A DNA stretch of 64,000 nucleotides from DASZYT01 sp035545275 (GTDB taxonomy: Bacteria > Patescibacteriota > Saccharimonadia > Saccharimonadales > UBA4665), in NCBI GenBank assembly GCA_035545275.1, contig DASZYT010000001.1, positions 1-64,000 on the forward strand, given 5' to 3'. The position numbers were made by a program, and so were the translations under genes. The notes below the pieces were generated by a model. It searched no databases and was not told the DNA's origin. It saw only the letters and a list, made by a program, of their open reading frames with translations. How positions within the stretch are numbered: position 1 is the first letter of the stretch; each line of letters opens with the position of its first letter. Below are positions 52,979-61,744 of this stretch, piece by piece.

Positions 52979-54424
52979 ATGAAATACTACGTTGCCACCT
53001 CTATTCCCTATGTCAACGGTGAGCCGCACCTCGGGCACGCCATGGAGTTTGTGATGGCCGACGTCTTGGCCCGCAACGCGCGGGCGCAGGGCAAAGAGGT
53101 GCTGTTTAGTACTGGCACCGACGAGCACGGCGGCAAGATTGCCGAAAAAGCCGTCGAAAAAAAGGTTGAGCCCAAAGCGCTGGCCGACGAGATGAGCGCC
53201 CGCTTTGCCAGCCTGGCCCAAAGCCTTAACATTAGCAATGACCGGTTTATCCGCACCACCGACAAGTCGCACGAACAGCGCGCCCAACTCATCTGGAAAG
53301 CGCTCGAGAAAGATATCTATAAGAGCACCTACGTAGGGTGGTACTGCACGGGCGACGAGGAATTCTTTACCGAAACCGTCGTCAAGGCCAACAACGGCAT
53401 CTGCCCTGACCACAATCGTCCGTACGAAAAGCTTGAGGAAGAGAACTACTTCTTTAAGCTCAGCAAATACGCCGACAAAATCAAAGAGGCAATTACTTCT
53501 GAGACGTTTGTCATTCTACCCGATACGCGTCGCAACGAGATCTTGGCCGTTATTGACGAAGGGCTCGAAGACATCAGCATTTCGCGTCCGGCCGACAAGA
53601 TTGGCTGGGGCATCCCCGTACCTGGCGACAAAAAACAGGTAATGTACGTGTGGTTTGAGGCGCTCATGAACTATATAACCGTGCTGGGCTACCCTGAGCA
53701 CGAAGACTTCAAGAAGTTCTGGCCGGCCGACGTGCAGGTGATAGGTAAGGGCATTTTGCGCTTCCACGCCGCCGTCTGGCCTGGCATGCTGCTGGGTCTT
53801 GGGTTGCCCTTGCCAAAGGTGTTATACGTGCACGGCTACGTCACGGTGGGCAACCAAAAGATGAGCAAGAGCCTGGGCAACGCCGTGTCACCCGATGAAG
53901 TGGTTGAAAAGTACGGCGCTGATGCGTTCCGCTACTATTTCTTGCGTCACATTCCCAGCTACGGCGATGGTGACTTCACCTGGGAGACGTTTGATGCGGC
54001 GTACAATAATGAGCTGGCAAACGAGCTAGGCAACGCTGTACAGCGCACTGCTGCCATGATTCAGAAATACCAGGACGGTGTCATTGGGGACATTCCGCCG
54101 GCCGAGCACGACGTGGCTCAGTATAACGAAGCGCTAGACGCCTGCCGGTTCGATCGCGCCCTCGACGAAGTGTGGGAACAAGTGCGCGGCCTCAACCAGT
54201 ACATTGACGAGGAAAAGCCGTGGGAAGTGGCCAAATCAGGCGACGCTGACCACTTGCGTGAGGTGCTGGCGTACCAGGCCAGTGCACTACTAGAAATTGC
54301 CGACCTGCTCAAACCTTTTTTGCCTGACACGGCCGCCAAAATCCGTAACGTATTTGAAAGCGGTGTCGTGAAACCCATTGCTGGCACCCTGTTCCCCAAG
54401 CAGGAAACTTCTACCCAGGAATAA
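52979..54424 (+). CDS. metG: Methionyl-tRNA synthetase
   Basis: 481 aa class I synthetase: YVATSIPYVNGEPHLGHAME (HIGH box HLGH), STGTDEHGGKIAEKA, GIPVPGDKKQVMYVWFEAL and KMSKSLGN (KMSKS). The zinc-knuckle segment is reduced (one CPDH). The C-terminal dimerisation domain of long MetRS is absent, giving a minimal enzyme. I prefer the ATG at 52979, 7 nt after TACAAT (52966-52971), over the one at 52970, which overlaps that box. Confidence 0.93.
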   Translation: MKYYVATSIPYVNGEPHLGHAMEFVMADVLARNARAQGKEVLFSTGTDEHGGKIAEKAVEKKVEPKALADEMSARFASLAQSLNISNDRFIRTTDKSHEQRAQLIWKALEKDIYKSTYVGWYCTGDEEFFTETVVKANNGICPDHNRPYEKLEEENYFFKLSKYADKIKEAITSETFVILPDTRRNEILAVIDEGLEDISISRPADKIGWGIPVPGDKKQVMYVWFEALMNYITVLGYPEHEDFKKFWPADVQVIGKGILRFHAAVWPGMLLGLGLPLPKVLYVHGYVTVGNQKMSKSLGNAVSPDEVVEKYGADAFRYYFLRHIPSYGDGDFTWETFDAAYNNELANELGNAVQRTAAMIQKYQDGVIGDIPPAEHDVAQYNEALDACRFDRALDEVWEQVRGLNQYIDEEKPWEVAKSGDADHLREVLAYQASALLEIADLLKPFLPDTAAKIRNVFESGVVKPIAGTLFPKQETSTQE

Positions 54425-54429
54425 CCCCA

Positions 54430-55233
54430 ATGCTGCTTGTTGATACGCATTGCCACATTCATGAGGCTGTCCGCAAAACGACGCCGGTGTACGACAAGTG
54501 GCACGAAAAAGGCGATATCGACCCCGACACACTCATACTGACAGCCAAAGACGCCGGTGTAACCAAGCTGGTATGCGTAGGTACGACGCTGGACGACAGC
54601 GAGCTGGCTATTGAATTCGTGCAAGATAGGCCAGAATGTTGGGCATCTATTGGCATCCATCCGCACGAGGCGGCCGAGGCGATGTCACGCGGTCGTACGC
54701 TGCCCAAGTTTGCCCAATTGGCCATCCAGCCCAAGGTTGTGGCGGTTGGGGAGTGTGGCCTGGATTACTTTTATAACCACTCTCCACGCGATGTGCAGCT
54801 CAAAGTCTTACAGTTTCAGCTGGAGCTTGCCAGCGCAGCGGGTCTGCCTGTAATTTTCCACGTCCGTGAGGCATTTGACGACTTTTGGCCCCTGTACGAG
54901 CAGTATAAAGTGCCGGGTGTGCTTCACAGTTTCACCGACTCTAGGGAAAATATGGAACGGGCGGTTGAACAGGGGCTGTACATAGGGGCAAATGGCATTG
55001 CGACCTTCACAAAAAATCCCAAACAACTACAGATGTACCGGACTATTCCGTTGCAAAATTTACTTTTAGAAACAGATGCGCCCTTCTTGACGCCTACCCC
55101 TTATCGTGGTACAATAAACGAGCCAAAACACGTCAGAACAACGGCGGAATTTCTTGCGAGTCTTAGAGGTGAAAGCGTGGAGGGCCTAGCCACCACGACG
55201 TCTCAAAGCGCGCAAAAATTATTTGGCATCTAA
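54430..55233 (+). CDS. TatD family metal-dependent hydrolase
   Basis: 267 aa: LLVDTHCHIHEAV (HxH metal site), VAVGECGLDYFYNHSP (Glu/Asp ligands), PVIFHVREAFDDFWP, GVLHSFTDS and LLLETDAPFLTP (catalytic Asp). TatD proteins are 3'-5' exonucleases active on DNA/RNA. It follows metG by 5 nt, an arrangement common in many bacteria. Confidence 0.9.
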   Translation: MLLVDTHCHIHEAVRKTTPVYDKWHEKGDIDPDTLILTAKDAGVTKLVCVGTTLDDSELAIEFVQDRPECWASIGIHPHEAAEAMSRGRTLPKFAQLAIQPKVVAVGECGLDYFYNHSPRDVQLKVLQFQLELASAAGLPVIFHVREAFDDFWPLYEQYKVPGVLHSFTDSRENMERAVEQGLYIGANGIATFTKNPKQLQMYRTIPLQNLLLETDAPFLTPTPYRGTINEPKHVRTTAEFLASLRGESVEGLATTTSQSAQKLFGI

Positions 55234-55238
55234 AAGCT

Positions 55239-55646
55239 ATGAAACCATCGCTATTCAACCGCGACCACAACAATTTTGAGCTGCCACCTCACTTGGCTAG
55301 CGAGATTGTTGGTGGGCGCATTGCTGAAGTGAGTGCTGCCGTGCAGTCGGTTGGTGGCTATACGCCACAGCCCGCCAAAGCAGAAGCCGTGGGCTTTACA
55401 TCGCTTAAAAACGTGTCTATTCCTGCGCAACGCGCCCCGATGGGCGCCGAAAACCCATTGTTTACCCAGCAAGCCGTTTTGCCGGTCGAGCAGCCGGAGG
55501 CAGCGGTGACACAACAAATGCCCAGTGAGTCTGCGCCACCTACCGATATCCCTGTAACAGCAATGTCACCCGATCAATTGAGGGAGTATATCGCGGAACA
55601 GAGCAAGCCGGCAAAGGAGATCCAAGATGGCCAAATTCCCACTTAA
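55239..55646 (+). CDS. Unknown, mostly disordered protein
   Basis: 135 aa, starts MKPSLFNRDHNNFELPPHLA, then Ala/Pro/Gln-rich. No domain recognised. It lies 5 nt after tatD and its end carries the ribosome site (GGAGA) of the next gene, with a 20-nt overlap. Confidence 0.58.
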   Translation: MKPSLFNRDHNNFELPPHLASEIVGGRIAEVSAAVQSVGGYTPQPAKAEAVGFTSLKNVSIPAQRAPMGAENPLFTQQAVLPVEQPEAAVTQQMPSESAPPTDIPVTAMSPDQLREYIAEQSKPAKEIQDGQIPT

Positions 55647-56007
55647 TTTCGTTACCGACCAAGCCAAGAAGCAAGAAGAACGCCGCGCAAAACTATTGCG
55701 CGCGCTTATCCATTATGAATCAAAAATTGGCGGCCAATTGTTTGGGCCTATCCCCGAGGGCCACCGCCGTGAATTCTTTTGCCTAGACCGTCACACCTGG
55801 GTCTGGCACGAGGAATGGGACGATGTCCAGGGCCATCACGCGGTCACCACTCGCTATGACGTCCGCCCGGACGGTATTTTGAAATCACAGGGCGGGCAAA
55901 GCTACCAGCGGCTGAGCCCCCAAGAGGCCAGCAATTTCTCTAACGCCGTGCAGCTATATGGCCAGCGCGTCTTACCCGAGCTCAATCGTTTCCTACAAGT
56001 TGCCTAA
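55627..56007 (+). CDS. Unknown small globular protein
   Basis: 126 aa, MAKFPLNFVTDQAKKQEERR..., with aromatic-rich middle (REFFCLDRHTWVWHEEWDD). No membrane helix. Coupled to the preceding ORF; together they may be a pair. I do not recognise the family; the W/H-rich strand pattern recurs in CPR genomes as far as I recall. Confidence 0.6.
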   Translation: MAKFPLNFVTDQAKKQEERRAKLLRALIHYESKIGGQLFGPIPEGHRREFFCLDRHTWVWHEEWDDVQGHHAVTTRYDVRPDGILKSQGGQSYQRLSPQEASNFSNAVQLYGQRVLPELNRFLQVA

Positions 56008-56027
56008 GCATTGCTACAATGAGTAAC

Positions 56028-57158
56028 GTGAACTGGCCCATCTATCTTGATTATGCCGCCGCCACGCCGGTGGGCGAAACAGTACTGGCAGCTATGCAGC
56101 CGTATTTTTCGTCACAATTCTATAATCCCTCAGCTCTCTATCTGGTCGCTAAAGACGTGTCGGCCAAGCTGGAAGACGCTAGGGCAGGCGTAGCCCACTG
56201 GCTGGGCGCTCGTCCGGCCGAAATTGTTTTTACGGCCGGTGCCACGGAAGCGAACAATCTGGCTATCCATGGGGTGATGCGACAGTATCCAGAGGGAAAT
56301 ATGGTAGTGAACAGCGTGGAGCACGAAGCTGTGCTGGCCCCGGCCCACGAATATGACTGCCGGGAAGTGGCCGTAACGCCGGACGGCAGCATTGATCTGA
56401 AAGCGCTTGAGCGTACCATCGATGGCCACACGGTGCTGGTGAGTGTCATGTATGCCAACAATGAGGTGGGCACCATCCAGCCTCTGCGCGAAGTAGCGCA
56501 GATTATTCAAAAAAAACGTGCTGAGCGTACCAACAATTTGCCACTACTGTTTCATACCGATGCTGCTCAGGCCGGCAACTATCTTGACCTGCACGCCGCT
56601 CGACTGGGTGTCGACCTTATGTCTATCAATGGAGGAAAGATATACGGTCCCAAACAGAGCGGGGCGCTGTTTGTAAAAGCTGGTGTCACGCTAAAGCCGC
56701 TCATAATGGGCGGTGGCCAAGAAAGCGGTCTGCGGTCGGGTACCGAAAACGTGGCGGGCGCGGTGGGGCTTGCGGCCGCACTCGAGCTGGTGCAAGTTAG
56801 CCGTCGTGAGGAAACGGAGCGTCTGCAAAAACTACAGAAGCTTTTTATTGAATTGCTAGAAAAACAGATAGTCGGTGCTGTGCTAAACGGCTCACGCACG
56901 CACCGCTTGCCCAACAATGTGCACATCACTGTCCCTGGCCAGGATAACGAGCGCCTCTTGATGCAGCTGGACGAAGCGGGCATTTTGGCGGCGGCCGGCT
57001 CAGCCTGCTCGGCCTCCGACGAAGAGCCCTCGCACGTACTTCGTGCCATGGGCTTAAGCGACCAGGACGCGCAGGCCTCTTTGCGCTTCACCATGGGCCG
57101 GAGTACTACCGAGAATGACATCCGTCACACGGTAGACGTGCTTGCCACGTTGCTCTAG
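56028..57158 (+). CDS. Cysteine desulfurase (NifS/IscS family)
   Basis: 376 aa PLP enzyme: YLDYAAATPVGETVL, VFTAGATEANNLAIHG, FHTDAAQAGNYLDL, PLP Lys in INGGKIYGPKQSGAL, GGGQESGLRSGTENV and the catalytic Cys loop AAGSACSASDEEPSHVL. It mobilises sulfur from cysteine for Fe-S clusters or tRNA thiolation. I prefer the GTG at 56028, 7 nt after TACAAT (56015-56020), over the ATG at 56019, which overlaps that box. No IscU or MnmA neighbour is visible. Confidence 0.9.
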   Translation: MNWPIYLDYAAATPVGETVLAAMQPYFSSQFYNPSALYLVAKDVSAKLEDARAGVAHWLGARPAEIVFTAGATEANNLAIHGVMRQYPEGNMVVNSVEHEAVLAPAHEYDCREVAVTPDGSIDLKALERTIDGHTVLVSVMYANNEVGTIQPLREVAQIIQKKRAERTNNLPLLFHTDAAQAGNYLDLHAARLGVDLMSINGGKIYGPKQSGALFVKAGVTLKPLIMGGGQESGLRSGTENVAGAVGLAAALELVQVSRREETERLQKLQKLFIELLEKQIVGAVLNGSRTHRLPNNVHITVPGQDNERLLMQLDEAGILAAAGSACSASDEEPSHVLRAMGLSDQDAQASLRFTMGRSTTENDIRHTVDVLATLL

Positions 57159-57245
57159 ATGCATGACCTTCGCGCCCGCTAACGTGTTCCGGTGCGGATG
57201 TCGTGGTGGTGTTGCTTGCACAAACCGGTTATACTTTTCTGTGTA

Positions 57246-58127
57246 ATGTCAAAATTAAAACGCTTTATCTGTATTGCTCTTAGCTCAGCTCTGATATTGG
57301 TTTTCGGAGCTCCCTTGTCGGCCGTCGCGGCTAGCAGTAATACAAACGGTTCTGGAAACGTTTCAAACGGCTCGGTGAGCGCCGTTACCGTAGGATACGG
57401 CAGTGATTCGCCTTTGCAGTACGGCTTAATTGTCGGGCTGAAACCAGGGGATGCCAGCAAGGTGGTCGCCCTGAGCGCCGACCGCATCAAAGACATGCAT
57501 GGTGTAGTGGTACCCTCTACCGATGCCACCGTGACACTGAGTGATGGTTCCGCCAAAAGTGGCCAGGTGTATGTTGCGACAGTAGGCCGGTACAACGTAC
57601 TGGTAAGCACCCAAAACGGTCCCATTCACACCGGTGATTACATCACCATCTCCTCACTTAGCGGCATAGGCATGAAAGCCGACCAGTCGGAGCCGGTCGT
57701 CCTGGGCAAAGCAGCGGCCAATTTTGACGGCACGGGCAATGTACAGGGCTCGGCTACTCTCAAAGATGTCAATGGCAATAACGTGGCAATATCGTTGGGG
57801 CGTATCCCCGTTGATTTGGGTATCGATCACAACCCCTTGGCGGGCGCTACCAGCGGGGTGCCCGGGTTTTTGCAGAATGCCGCCCACATCTTTACCGATC
57901 AGCCGGTGTCTACCTGGCGGCTCTACCTGGCCCTGACACTTTTCATTGTGGCAGCCATTATTGCCGGCAGCCTGTTATACGGTGGTGTGCGTAGCAGTAT
58001 GGTTGCCATTGGGCGTAACCCCTTAGCCAAAAATCGCATCATGGTAAATCTTTTCCGGGTAACACTCTTGAGCCTTACGATTTTCATAATTGGGGTAGGT
58101 GCGGTATATTTAGTACTAAAGGTCTAA
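57246..58127 (+). CDS. Secreted protein with two C-terminal membrane helices
   Basis: 293 aa. Signal peptide (FICIALSSALILVFGAPLSA, cleavage near VAASSN), a glycine/valine-rich beta domain of about 190 residues, then helix 1 (YLALTLFIVAAIIAGSLLYG), the polar loop SSMVAIGRNPLAKNRI and helix 2 (TLLSLTIFIIGVGAVYLVLK). The hairpin with GRNP loop recalls the c-subunit of ATP synthase, whose loop reads similarly, but helix 2 has no Asp/Glu. It sits where atpB/atpE would be expected, right before atpF. Confidence 0.65.
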   Translation: MSKLKRFICIALSSALILVFGAPLSAVAASSNTNGSGNVSNGSVSAVTVGYGSDSPLQYGLIVGLKPGDASKVVALSADRIKDMHGVVVPSTDATVTLSDGSAKSGQVYVATVGRYNVLVSTQNGPIHTGDYITISSLSGIGMKADQSEPVVLGKAAANFDGTGNVQGSATLKDVNGNNVAISLGRIPVDLGIDHNPLAGATSGVPGFLQNAAHIFTDQPVSTWRLYLALTLFIVAAIIAGSLLYGGVRSSMVAIGRNPLAKNRIMVNLFRVTLLSLTIFIIGVGAVYLVLKV

Positions 58128-58136
58128 GAATAAGCA

Positions 58137-58181
58137 CTTTCACAGATTACACTTTCGGATAACCGATGTAATCCGTGAAAG
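58137..58181 (+). repeat. Hairpin before atpF
   Basis: Arms of 15 nt, CTTTCACAGATTACA and TGTAATCCGTGAAAG, pair with one mismatch around a 15-nt loop. No T-run, so attenuator or processing site rather than a terminator. Confidence 0.6.
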
Positions 58182-58212
58182 CCAAAGCAGTTATGAAACG
58201 GTGGGATAACAC

Positions 58213-58839
58213 ATGACAATCTGGTGGCTCGCACTCATCATAGGGTTCTTAGTAGCGGCAGCCTGGGCATTTATGTGGCTGGCGTTGCGCATCAGTCGCC
58301 TTAGCGGCGGCAAAAAGGGTAAAAGCGCCCTGGAATCGTTGCAGGATGCGGCCAAAGAGGATGTCGAGCATATTTTTAATGATGAATTCCGCGAGGAACT
58401 CAGAAACCGCGGCCGCTTGCACTTCGAAAAGATCATCGGCGAGAACGCTATGTTCTTGCAGCAAGATTTGCGCCTGACAACCTCTCAGCTCAATGAGTAC
58501 ATGAAGGCGGAAATCACCCGCAAGCTCCAGGAGGAATTTGCCAAGTACGAGCAGTCCATTATGGACGCCAAGCAACTGGCCATCGACTCCATCCAGAAGA
58601 CCAACGATGCCATTGACGAACAGCGGCAGCTGCTAAGCCAGCAGGTGCAGTCAGAAATGGCAGCCGAGAAGGCCCAGATAGTCAAACGCTTCGAAGATCA
58701 CATGGCTGACATCATCAACCACTACGTGCAAGCCGCCATTGGTGACCAAATTGACCTGTCTGACCAGCTTGAGTACATCTTGGGTTCGTTAGAGGCTAAC
58801 AAGCAAGCACTGCTAGAGGATGTGAAGAATGGCTCATGA
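58213..58839 (+). CDS. atpF: ATP synthase subunit b-like
   Basis: 208 aa: one N-terminal membrane helix (WWLALIIGFLVAAAWAFMWL) followed by a long charged helix (ITRKLQEEFAKYEQSIMDAK...), the plan of the peripheral stalk b subunit, though about 40 aa longer than typical. Identification rests on topology and position before the delta, alpha, gamma, beta and epsilon genes. Its end overlaps the next gene by 11 nt. Confidence 0.75.
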   Translation: MTIWWLALIIGFLVAAAWAFMWLALRISRLSGGKKGKSALESLQDAAKEDVEHIFNDEFREELRNRGRLHFEKIIGENAMFLQQDLRLTTSQLNEYMKAEITRKLQEEFAKYEQSIMDAKQLAIDSIQKTNDAIDEQRQLLSQQVQSEMAAEKAQIVKRFEDHMADIINHYVQAAIGDQIDLSDQLEYILGSLEANKQALLEDVKNGS

Positions 58840-59314
58840 GCTGTCTCTGCCTACACTGGTGGTGGGGCCGGCAGACCTGGTACATATCCGCCGTGAAGTA
58901 GAAGCGCTTGATGAGTATGTGCGGGCCGCCAGCTTGCGTGAGGGTGGCAAACCCACCGCTGCGCTACCGCGGCTAAGCCGATCGCTTGAGGCGTTAGCTC
59001 AGCAAAACAAACTCAACCTGCTGCAGGAAACCGACCGGGAAACGCTTAAGTCGTTTTTGGGCGATATGCTCAAGCATGCGCCTGTAGTGCACGTCAGCTT
59101 CGCAGTTGATCCCTCGGCGGCTTTTACCACCAAAATAGTCATGTGGTTTCGGGAAAATATTGACCCCGGTGTACTCATTCAAATAGGATTGCAGCCAACT
59201 ATTGCGGCCGGCTGCGTCGTACGTACGCCCAACCATTACTACGACTTCAGCCTGCGTCAATATTTCGCGAAGCACAAACACCTGTTGATTGAAAAACTGG
59301 AGAGCACGACGTGA
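58829..59314 (+). CDS. atpH: ATP synthase delta subunit-like
   Basis: 161 aa. The N-terminal helices are divergent, but the C-terminal PGVLIQIGLQPTIAAGCVVRTPNHYYDFSLRQ strand resembles the delta (OSCP) ending GGxxVRxGDxxxDxS. It would link the b stalk to the top of F1. Overlaps atpF and atpA (GTGA). Confidence 0.75.
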   Translation: MAHELSLPTLVVGPADLVHIRREVEALDEYVRAASLREGGKPTAALPRLSRSLEALAQQNKLNLLQETDRETLKSFLGDMLKHAPVVHVSFAVDPSAAFTTKIVMWFRENIDPGVLIQIGLQPTIAAGCVVRTPNHYYDFSLRQYFAKHKHLLIEKLESTT

Positions 59315-60738
59315 CGGATAACCGGCATTTTGACCGGCTTGTAGAAAGCGGCCAGCCCATCGGCGAAGTGGTGGCCATTGACCGCTTTTTGGTGCGAGTG
59401 CGAGGGCTGCATCCGGTAAACGTGCATGCGTTAGTGATGTTTCAGGATGGCAGCAAAGGCTTCGTACATCACGTGCTTGAAGACGAGGTGGTGATACTGC
59501 ATCTTGGCATCACCAGCTTGACTGCCGGCATGACGGTGGTGGTGCAGCACCACGGTCTGGTATCTAAAGTGGGCAAAGATTTCGTCGGCCGGGTTGTGTC
59601 AGTGACGGGTGAACCGCTTGACGGCAAAGGGCCCATTGCTGCCGACGATGTATGGCCGGTGTTTAATGACGCACCGATGCTCTATGAGCGCGAAATGTTG
59701 GACACACAGCTGGAGACAGGCCTGACGGTTATCGACGAGCTGTTTCCTCTGGTGCGTGGACAACGTATGGCGCTGCTGGGCGACAGCAAATCCGGTAAGT
59801 CTACCCTAGCTACGCAGCTGGCACTAAATCAGAAAAACACCGATGTTATCGTCATATATGTGCTGATAGCCAAACGCCGCAGCGATATCGACATGCTGCT
59901 CACGCGCCTGCAAGAAAATGATGCCATGAAGACGGCCATCGTGTTTGTGGCGACGGCTTTTGAATCTTTGGTGGTTAACTACTTGGCGCCGTACGTAGCG
60001 TGTGCCATGGGCGAATACCTGTGGCAAAAGTGTGATACCGACGTCATGGTGATATATGATGACCTGACCGCGCATGCCCAGGTATATCGTGAGATTTCCT
60101 TGCTGTCCGGCACAAGTCCGGGGCGCGATAGCTACCCCGGTGACATGTTTCATGCGCACTCGTCCTTGCTTGAGCGAGCCGGCAAACTGGCGCGTAACCA
60201 CAAAACCTTCACCGCCTTGCCGCTCGTATTGGCGGCCGGTGGCGACATCACCGCCTATCTGCCCACCAACATTATGTCCATCACCGACGGCCAGTGGATT
60301 CTCGACATGAATGTATTTCGGGACACCATGCGGCCGGCCGTGAGTGTAGGACTGAGCGTTACCCGTGTGGGCAGTCGCGGACAGTCGACCCGACAAAAGC
60401 AGTTGTCTTCCTTGGCTACGCAAGCCCTCAACGCGTATCAAGAAGCGCAGCAGTTTTCGCACTTTGGCTCCGAGCTGGCACTCGCTGCACAAAAAGATTT
60501 GCAGCGGGGCAAACAACTGTTTGAGATCTTTAATCAGGCGCCCACCGAAACCTTTCCTATCATGAGCCAGGTGTTGATGCTCGATATCGTTCTAAACGCC
60601 CAGGACAACCAAGTGCTGGACCTGAAAGCCTTGAAGGCGCAGGTTACCGAGGCGGCTAGCCATATTACCAAAGACGATGAGTATGAAAAAGTACGTGACG
60701 AACTACGTACTAAAAGCACCGTGGAGCTCAAAAAATGA
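59311..60738 (+). CDS. atpA: ATP synthase subunit alpha
   Basis: 475 aa. VGRVVSVTGEPLDGKGPI, the P-loop LLGDSKSGKSTLATQLA (non-canonical; usually GDRQTGKT), VMVIYDDLTAHAQVYREISLL, PGRDSYPGDMFHAHSSLLERA and the Arg-finger region SVTRVGSRGQ identify the non-catalytic alpha subunit. The protein is about 30 residues shorter than usual at the N-terminus. GTG start inside the previous stop codon. Confidence 0.92.
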   Translation: MTDNRHFDRLVESGQPIGEVVAIDRFLVRVRGLHPVNVHALVMFQDGSKGFVHHVLEDEVVILHLGITSLTAGMTVVVQHHGLVSKVGKDFVGRVVSVTGEPLDGKGPIAADDVWPVFNDAPMLYEREMLDTQLETGLTVIDELFPLVRGQRMALLGDSKSGKSTLATQLALNQKNTDVIVIYVLIAKRRSDIDMLLTRLQENDAMKTAIVFVATAFESLVVNYLAPYVACAMGEYLWQKCDTDVMVIYDDLTAHAQVYREISLLSGTSPGRDSYPGDMFHAHSSLLERAGKLARNHKTFTALPLVLAAGGDITAYLPTNIMSITDGQWILDMNVFRDTMRPAVSVGLSVTRVGSRGQSTRQKQLSSLATQALNAYQEAQQFSHFGSELALAAQKDLQRGKQLFEIFNQAPTETFPIMSQVLMLDIVLNAQDNQVLDLKALKAQVTEAASHITKDDEYEKVRDELRTKSTVELKK

Positions 60739-60773
60739 TATTCAAGACTGATATTGCATTTTCTGATTTCGGG

Positions 60774-60816
60774 GGAGAGCAGCCCGAGCTGCGAATTTAT
60801 TTCGCCCCCGGCGCGT
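60774..60816 (+). repeat. Structured repeat family, copy C (5' half)
   Basis: GGAGAGCAGCCCGAGCTG, hairpin GCGAA-TTTA-TTTCGC, then CCCCGGCGCG match the first half of copies A and B; the ATGAGA/TCTCAT half is missing. A further hairpin (GAGAGG...CCTCTC with GGGGG/CCCCC, 60838-60880) leads to AAGGAGG of atpG. Confidence 0.65.
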
Positions 60817-60892
60817 TCAATCTGGGTTCCCTAAAAAGAGAGGATTCTTTTCGGGGTGAAGTAGGGGGTGGCCCCCTCTCAAGGAGGCGTCT

Positions 60893-61744
60893 ATGAGACG
60901 GCCACAGGAAATCGCCGACGAAGAAATGGCCATGGGCACCATCGTGAGCCTCACGAGTGCCTTTGAGGGCATTGCTAGCATGCGCATCGCACAGATTAAA
61001 AACCAAGTGCTGGAGTCGGAAAAGTTCTTTGCTGAGCTATGGCACATCTATACCCAGCTGCGCGTGGACAAGCTGTTCCGTTTCGGACGTGAACAGACCG
61101 AAACCCAGATAGACAAAGAACTCATCATAGCCATCACTGCCGAAGGTGGTTTTAGTGGTGACATCGACCAAAAGCTCATTGCCTGGATGCTGAAATATTA
61201 TGATCCCAACAAGCACGACATTATTATCATCGGCCACCACGGCGCCCTGCAGCTTATTCAGTCGGGAGTACAGTTCAAAAAGTACTTCAAACTGCCCACG
61301 AGCGACCAGAATATCAATGTCAAACCGCTCGTGAAGTACATTCGCCAATATCGTGATACGACGGTGTTTTACCAGACATATGTGTCGCTCATGGTGCAGG
61401 ACATCAAGAAAATCGAGCTGAAAAAGGCCGTGCAAGAAGCCGGGCGCAAGGTGCGCGAGGGCGAGGAAATCATTAGCGAGCAGACCTATATCTTTGAGCC
61501 AAGTTCGTACGCGGTGATTGCCCATCTGGAGCGCTCTATGCTGGAAATCTCGCTGAGCCAGGTAATATTGGACTCCAAACTGGCCCAGTATGCTTCACGG
61601 TTCCGCGCCATGAGCGTAGCCAAAGATCGAGCAGTTGATTCGTATGATGACCTACAGCTTTTGTATCGCCGTACCAAACGGGCGGTGGGCGATGAGCGCC
61701 TCAAAGAAATTATCAACGGCATGAAAAAGGCAGGGGTACGATAA
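60893..61744 (+). CDS. atpG: ATP synthase subunit gamma
   Basis: 283 aa. N-terminal and C-terminal long helices (FEGIASMRIAQIKNQVLESE; YASRFRAMSVAKDRAVDSYD) embrace a Rossmann-like centre (HDIIIIGHHGALQLIQSG), the gamma-subunit plan. It is the rotor shaft of F1. AAGGAGG is 7 nt before the ATG; 154 bp with repeat copy C separate it from atpA, an unusual gap inside this operon. Stop overlaps the atpD start. Confidence 0.85.
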   Translation: MRRPQEIADEEMAMGTIVSLTSAFEGIASMRIAQIKNQVLESEKFFAELWHIYTQLRVDKLFRFGREQTETQIDKELIIAITAEGGFSGDIDQKLIAWMLKYYDPNKHDIIIIGHHGALQLIQSGVQFKKYFKLPTSDQNINVKPLVKYIRQYRDTTVFYQTYVSLMVQDIKKIELKKAVQEAGRKVREGEEIISEQTYIFEPSSYAVIAHLERSMLEISLSQVILDSKLAQYASRFRAMSVAKDRAVDSYDDLQLLYRRTKRAVGDERLKEIINGMKKAGVR